From Nectonema munidae (Eukaryota > Nematomorpha > Nectonematoida > Nectonematidae), in the NCBI GenBank assembly GCA_030549495.1, contig JAUIRK010000889.1, positions 560,501 to 624,500 of the forward strand: 64,000 bases of DNA, read 5' to 3'. The notes beneath the pieces were generated by a model that saw nothing but the letters and a program-made list of their open reading frames with translations, made no database searches and was not told where the DNA came from. The position numbers and the translations under genes are program-made. Shown piece after piece: positions 60,731 to 64,000 of this stretch. Position 1 is the stretch's first letter. Each line of letters starts with the position of its first letter.

Positions 60731-60832
60731 TCAGCGCCTTCAGATCCTCAAATTCACATTGAAGACGACATGCTTAAGAGTATAAAGACGCGAGACCAAG
60801 AAATAATCGAATTCATGAGCACCACTGCGCAG
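60731..60832 (+). CDS. Host exon C, unrecognised helical protein
   Basis: A textbook acceptor (AATACTTTTCTTTTTTCAAG, ending 60,730) and a CAG/GTACAT donor (60,833) bound 34 codons, phase 0 at both ends: SAPSDPQIHIEDDMLKSIKT and RDQEIIEFMSTTAQ. GC content is markedly higher than in the flanks. The frame is also open upstream to an ATG at 60,695 (MGIKPQYFSFFK), so a first exon starting there is possible. The chain from IEDDM to FMST is charged and helix-prone. Its end phase matches exon D (61,959). No family is recognised. Confidence 0.6.
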
Positions 60833-60839
60833 GTACATT

Positions 60840-61284
60840 ATATTCTTTTATTCGTTTCAGGAAATTTGTAATTGATTTTTTTAGTATTTTCTAAACTTCT
60901 TAATGTCCATGAAAATCATTTTTGAAAAGTTGTCGAATAATAATCTATTATTACTACTATTACGAATGAGTCTTCTAATACAACCTTTTCAGTATTGTCT
61001 TTAGAAGACAAAGACATTTTTAACCGTCGAACACTAAATATAAAATCGTCTCAACGAAAAATTCTCTTCTCTAAATATTTACAAAAGAGATCAATTTTTA
61101 GAGTCATGGTATAAAACCTTCACTTGGGTGGAGTATAGCATATCTAGCAATAGACTATAAAGATAGACTGTATCCATCCGTTAATAATAATTGGTAAATG
61201 GAAATAAGGAGGGATAAAGACTTAATTACATCCTATGAGTAGTGATCTATCATATATGAATGATTTTGTTCTCTTTTTGAGCTT
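60840..61284. other. Probable intron
   Basis: No second exon was found before the hAT remnant at 61,285; sequence is AT-rich with stops in all frames. Confidence 0.4.
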
Positions 61285-61770
61285 GAAGACTGGTCTACAA
61301 ACTTACTAAAAATTTTCCGCTTTCGGGCTCTCTCTAATTTTTTAAACGCTCGGGGTCTCATTTAAAAAAATTAATCAACTTATAAACTACTGTACTAAAA
61401 AATTGACACACTTATTTATTCAAAAATTGTCTGAATAATAATCCAATCAATGTCAACGGGATGGATACACCTGCTTTGTATAAACTAGTTTGTCTAAGTT
61501 TGGCTCCATTTTGGCAAATGCAACTCACATATCATTGCTCACTTTCAATCTTTTTGGGATTAGGTTTCAATAGCAAGTAGCTTGGAAAACGCTTGCTTAC
61601 ACTCATATATAGTGGCAAATCGAATCAGAACTCTCAGAGCCATTTTTGCAACATTGGTAGGACTCTACCATTTCAATCCAAAAATCGCTGAGACTTTTCA
61701 CAAAAAAAGATATTTTGCACCTCCTCAATCATTAATCAATAAACTGTTCTTGAATTAAGAAGTCTTCTGG
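61285..61770 (-). pseudogene. hAT transposase C-terminal fragment with 3' end
   Basis: Minus-strand sequence at 61,440-61,690 reads MALRVLIRFATIYECKQAFS, then LLAIET, and finally EPNLDKLVYTKQVYPSR before a stop at about 61,458. This is the dimerisation region of ZBED5/FAM200-like hAT transposases (compare YLCESAFSTL and LEPKFDLLCKKMQAHQFH at 43.5 kb). Beyond it, the 3' end at about 61,285-61,330 is CTTGAAGACTGGTCTACAAA in complement, like the hAT ends at 41.2 kb. The upstream body of the gene is missing here. Confidence 0.75.
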
Positions 61771-61958
61771 GGCCACATTACTAATCGAGATTATAAACGA
61801 GGTTTTGATCAATTGATAATATTTTTCAAATTTTTGTAGGCTAGAAAAATAAAGAGAAATTTATTGTTTAAAATATGCTAAACGGTGTTTTATGGTTTCT
61901 CTGGCATCTTTATTATATGTTCAACCTTCAAAAAAATCTTAAAAATATGTTCAACCAG

Positions 61959-62299
61959 GCAAAACTTTTCGTGTCTAAGAATGCAATTATTTCAGCCTTA
62001 TTTCAAAAACTGGCAATTTTTTATGACAATGGAGTACTTGGCTCTAGTTTTGGGGAATTCATAGATTCAAATATGGTTAATAAAATAATAGGAATATACG
62101 AAAACGGAGATCAGAAAATTCTACATGAATTTCTGGTCTGCTTTGTAGAAATTGCATTAATCTGCAAAAAAAATTTCGCAGCCTGTTTCGAAATTTTTAT
62201 TAAAATTACAAATTTTGAAAGATTTAATCAATTTATTAAATTAAAATATAAAATTTTATGTCAATTGCTTATTCCAATAATAAAAATTGAAGTCAGAAA
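61959..62299 (+). CDS. Host exon D, partner of exon C, helical-repeat-like protein
   Basis: An AACCAG acceptor (ending 61,958; weak pyrimidine tract) and a CAGAAA/GTATAA donor (62,300) enclose 113 open codons: AKLFVSKNAIISALFQKLAI, FYDNGVLGSSFGEFIDSNMV, NKIIGIYENGDQKILHEFLV, CFVEIALICKKNFAACFEIF and IKITNFERFNQFIKLKYKIL. The frame is open upstream to 61,875 as well. It starts in phase 0, as exon C ends. Alternating amphipathic helices are reminiscent of armadillo/HEAT-type repeats, but this is an inference from pattern only. Minus-strand hAT fragments lie on both sides, the right one beginning about 25 bp past the donor. Confidence 0.55.
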
Positions 62300-62325
62300 G
62301 TATAATAAAATAATTTATTTATCAA

Positions 62326-63870
62326 TGAGAAGGATGAGCTTGGTGTTGACGCATAAGGAAATTAATATCTGATTGAATCTCACTCAAAAAAGTTTCAAAT
62401 AATCACGTTCAGTAATCCGTGCCTGTTTCTTTGCTTTGAAAGAAGGAATGCAACAGAATAAAAGCCACGTTCGAGTAAGCATGATGTTGGAAAAGAAATA
62501 CACTTTTGCTTTACCTCACAGGGAGGATAAATTTCACGAATTTTTTTCTGTAGCAGTGTACACTTGCATATCACTTTTTAACAAGTTCTTTTGTTTGATC
62601 ACTTCAAAAAGAAAATGTTGCAGTTCTTTATTTCTATATTTCTTTTAAACAGTTTCAACTTAGATAAAAAAGTAGAGATAGCTGATTTATAGATTGATTA
62701 CTTTCTCTTGTAATAGCAAATTTAATTCATTGAATTTTGTGTATATGTCTGATAAATTAGCAATGTCATGTTTAGTTTTTTTGATTTGATCACAAAAAAA
62801 AGGAATTATGATTTTGGAAAAACTCCAGTACTGAATCAAAAAGTAGAAAAAAATGTTTCAAGCAGTTGTCCTTTGAAAGCCATCTAACTTCTGTGTTTAA
62901 CAATAAACGTAGAAAATGTTCATCATTATCAGTACAAAGCTTTTGAAACAGCCTAAGTATTGAGGGAAGTGTTTTTATTTTATTTATTGCTTTTATAACA
63001 ATATTCAATTCAAAGCATCATGCAGTCTACCACTTAAATTTTTCGCTACAAAATGTTCCCTATGAAGTACACATTAAATTGTCAGAACATGTGGTATAAT
63101 AATTTTAAGAAAACTGATAAATCCATGTTGACAAATTATCATTGATGGAGGATTTGTTGAACAAGTAAGAATATTGCAATGTGGAATTTTTTTTTGTCAA
63201 AAAAAGTTTTTAAAACATGAAATATTGATTTGCCTTTTTTGTTAGTTTGCAATTGTTTTGCAAATAATAACTCTTGAACTAAACTTTCATCTTTATCGAA
63301 ACGAACATAAGCAAGAAGCAAGGATTCATTACAAGGCAAAATAGATTCGTCCAAGTGCAAGCTAAACTAAGTATTTTTGAGGATATGGCACAATCTTTTT
63401 CAATATTTTCTCCCATTTCATCTATCCTTCTTTAACAGAATAATCACTGAGGGGGATTCATTTTATCAGGTGTATTGTGTAAAACGGTTTGAATTAACTG
63501 CTTGCATAATAAGTTGTTCTCCAATTGTGTGAAGTTTATCAGATATAGAAATCATCAAAGATATCTTGTTCAAAGCTTTCAAACCATTTGTTCTTTGTTG
63601 TGAAGTGTCAACAAGCATATTTACAAAGTTCTTCATTTTCTGGAGCTTTTCTTGAAGTGATTGGAAATAAACTAAATCTTTGTTTGATTTATTGGTATTA
63701 ACTTTTGTAAAATTAACTAAAAGCTGAGAAAATTTCATAGCTTCGTTTGTAAAAACCCTTTTACATAGGTTGATATTGAGTATGGGGTGCTAAAGCAAAC
63801 CCATATTTCAAGTATTCTGAACTATGCTGTCTATATTTTTCCTTTGTTTGGTTAATTGTACTCATTTGAG
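62326..63870 (-). pseudogene. hAT transposase remnant, ZBED/SCAND3-like
   Basis: Read from 63,870 down: MSTINQTKEKYRQHSSEYLK and YGFALAPHTQYQPM (a BED-finger entry that has lost its Cys pair), then 63,466-63,738 with MKFSQLLVNFTKVNTNKSNK and ISISDKLHTIGEQLIMQAVN, then 63,139-63,360 with MHLDESILPCNESLLLAYVR. The signature LLLNTEVRWLSKDNCLKHFF is in 62,790-63,008, IANLSDIYTKFNELNLLLQE near 62,705-62,765, ERGFYSVAFLLSKQRNRHGL near 62,430-62,490, and the terminal QHQAHPSH then stop at about 62,327. Many frame changes; order is complete. Its right terminal repeat is not visible before the window ends. Confidence 0.8.
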
Positions 63871-64000
63871 TCAAATTAGTAATAATTTGCATCTGAAAAA
63901 AATATAATTTTTACTTTTACAACACACCTTATAAAAACTTGAGCACAATTTCACTGCACTCATATAAAGACATTAAATTTAAATTATTGTATTGAAATAA

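Overview
This is a piece of an AT-rich (roughly 70-75% A+T by eye) animal nuclear genome, made mostly of transposable-element remains, simple repeats and long introns. The animal origin rests on three things: a probable PAS-domain exon of a KCNH (EAG/ERG/ELK) potassium channel, exon-like blocks bounded by GT/AG splice sites, and the mix of CR1, Jockey/L2-like and RTE LINEs, hAT, piggyBac and Tc1/IS630 transposons, a tRNA-headed SINE and Penelope-type ribozyme motifs. The species cannot be named from this. There is no operon structure and no sign of prokaryotic DNA.

Layout. 0-9 kb: gene-poor, with an inverted minisatellite, a fold-back MITE (1210-1500), four small TTAA-flanked MITEs, a non-autonomous element with hAT-like ends (2603-3270), one short exon candidate and one coding-like ORF (6432-6632). 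9-18 kb: two Jockey/L2-like LINEs, two CR1-like LINEs and a tRNA-derived SINE. 19-25.3 kb: a small hAT relative, a piggyBac remnant, a nearly full-length CR1-like LINE on the minus strand and an exceptionally long pure (ATC)n tract. 25,496-25,646: the KCNH PAS exon. 28.5-29.6 kb: a tandem duplication beside a broken retroelement RT fossil. 32-36 kb: a three-copy dispersed repeat holding a CR1-like LINE. 36.4-44.0 kb: a ~97-bp satellite array split by an RTE LINE (about 3.2 kb) and by a BED-finger hAT transposon. 45-54.5 kb: a hAT MITE with target duplication, then two exon-like blocks (46,143-46,326 and 54,233-54,494) whose splice phases agree; the interval between them holds a 3.7-kb hAT transposon with a perfect 8-bp duplication. 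55-60 kb: Tc1/IS630 and LINE fragments. 60.7-64 kb: two phase-compatible exons (60,731-60,832 and 61,959-62,299), with minus-strand hAT remnants on both sides of the second.

Host coding content is therefore a few exons of one or more plus-strand genes, of which only the KCNH exon is recognised. The transposons act only as independent mobile DNA and I see no multi-gene pathway. I did not find a convincing new biological system. The most informative items are the unannotated host exons, the degraded hammerhead-ribozyme motifs, the nested satellite and the recent hAT insertion.
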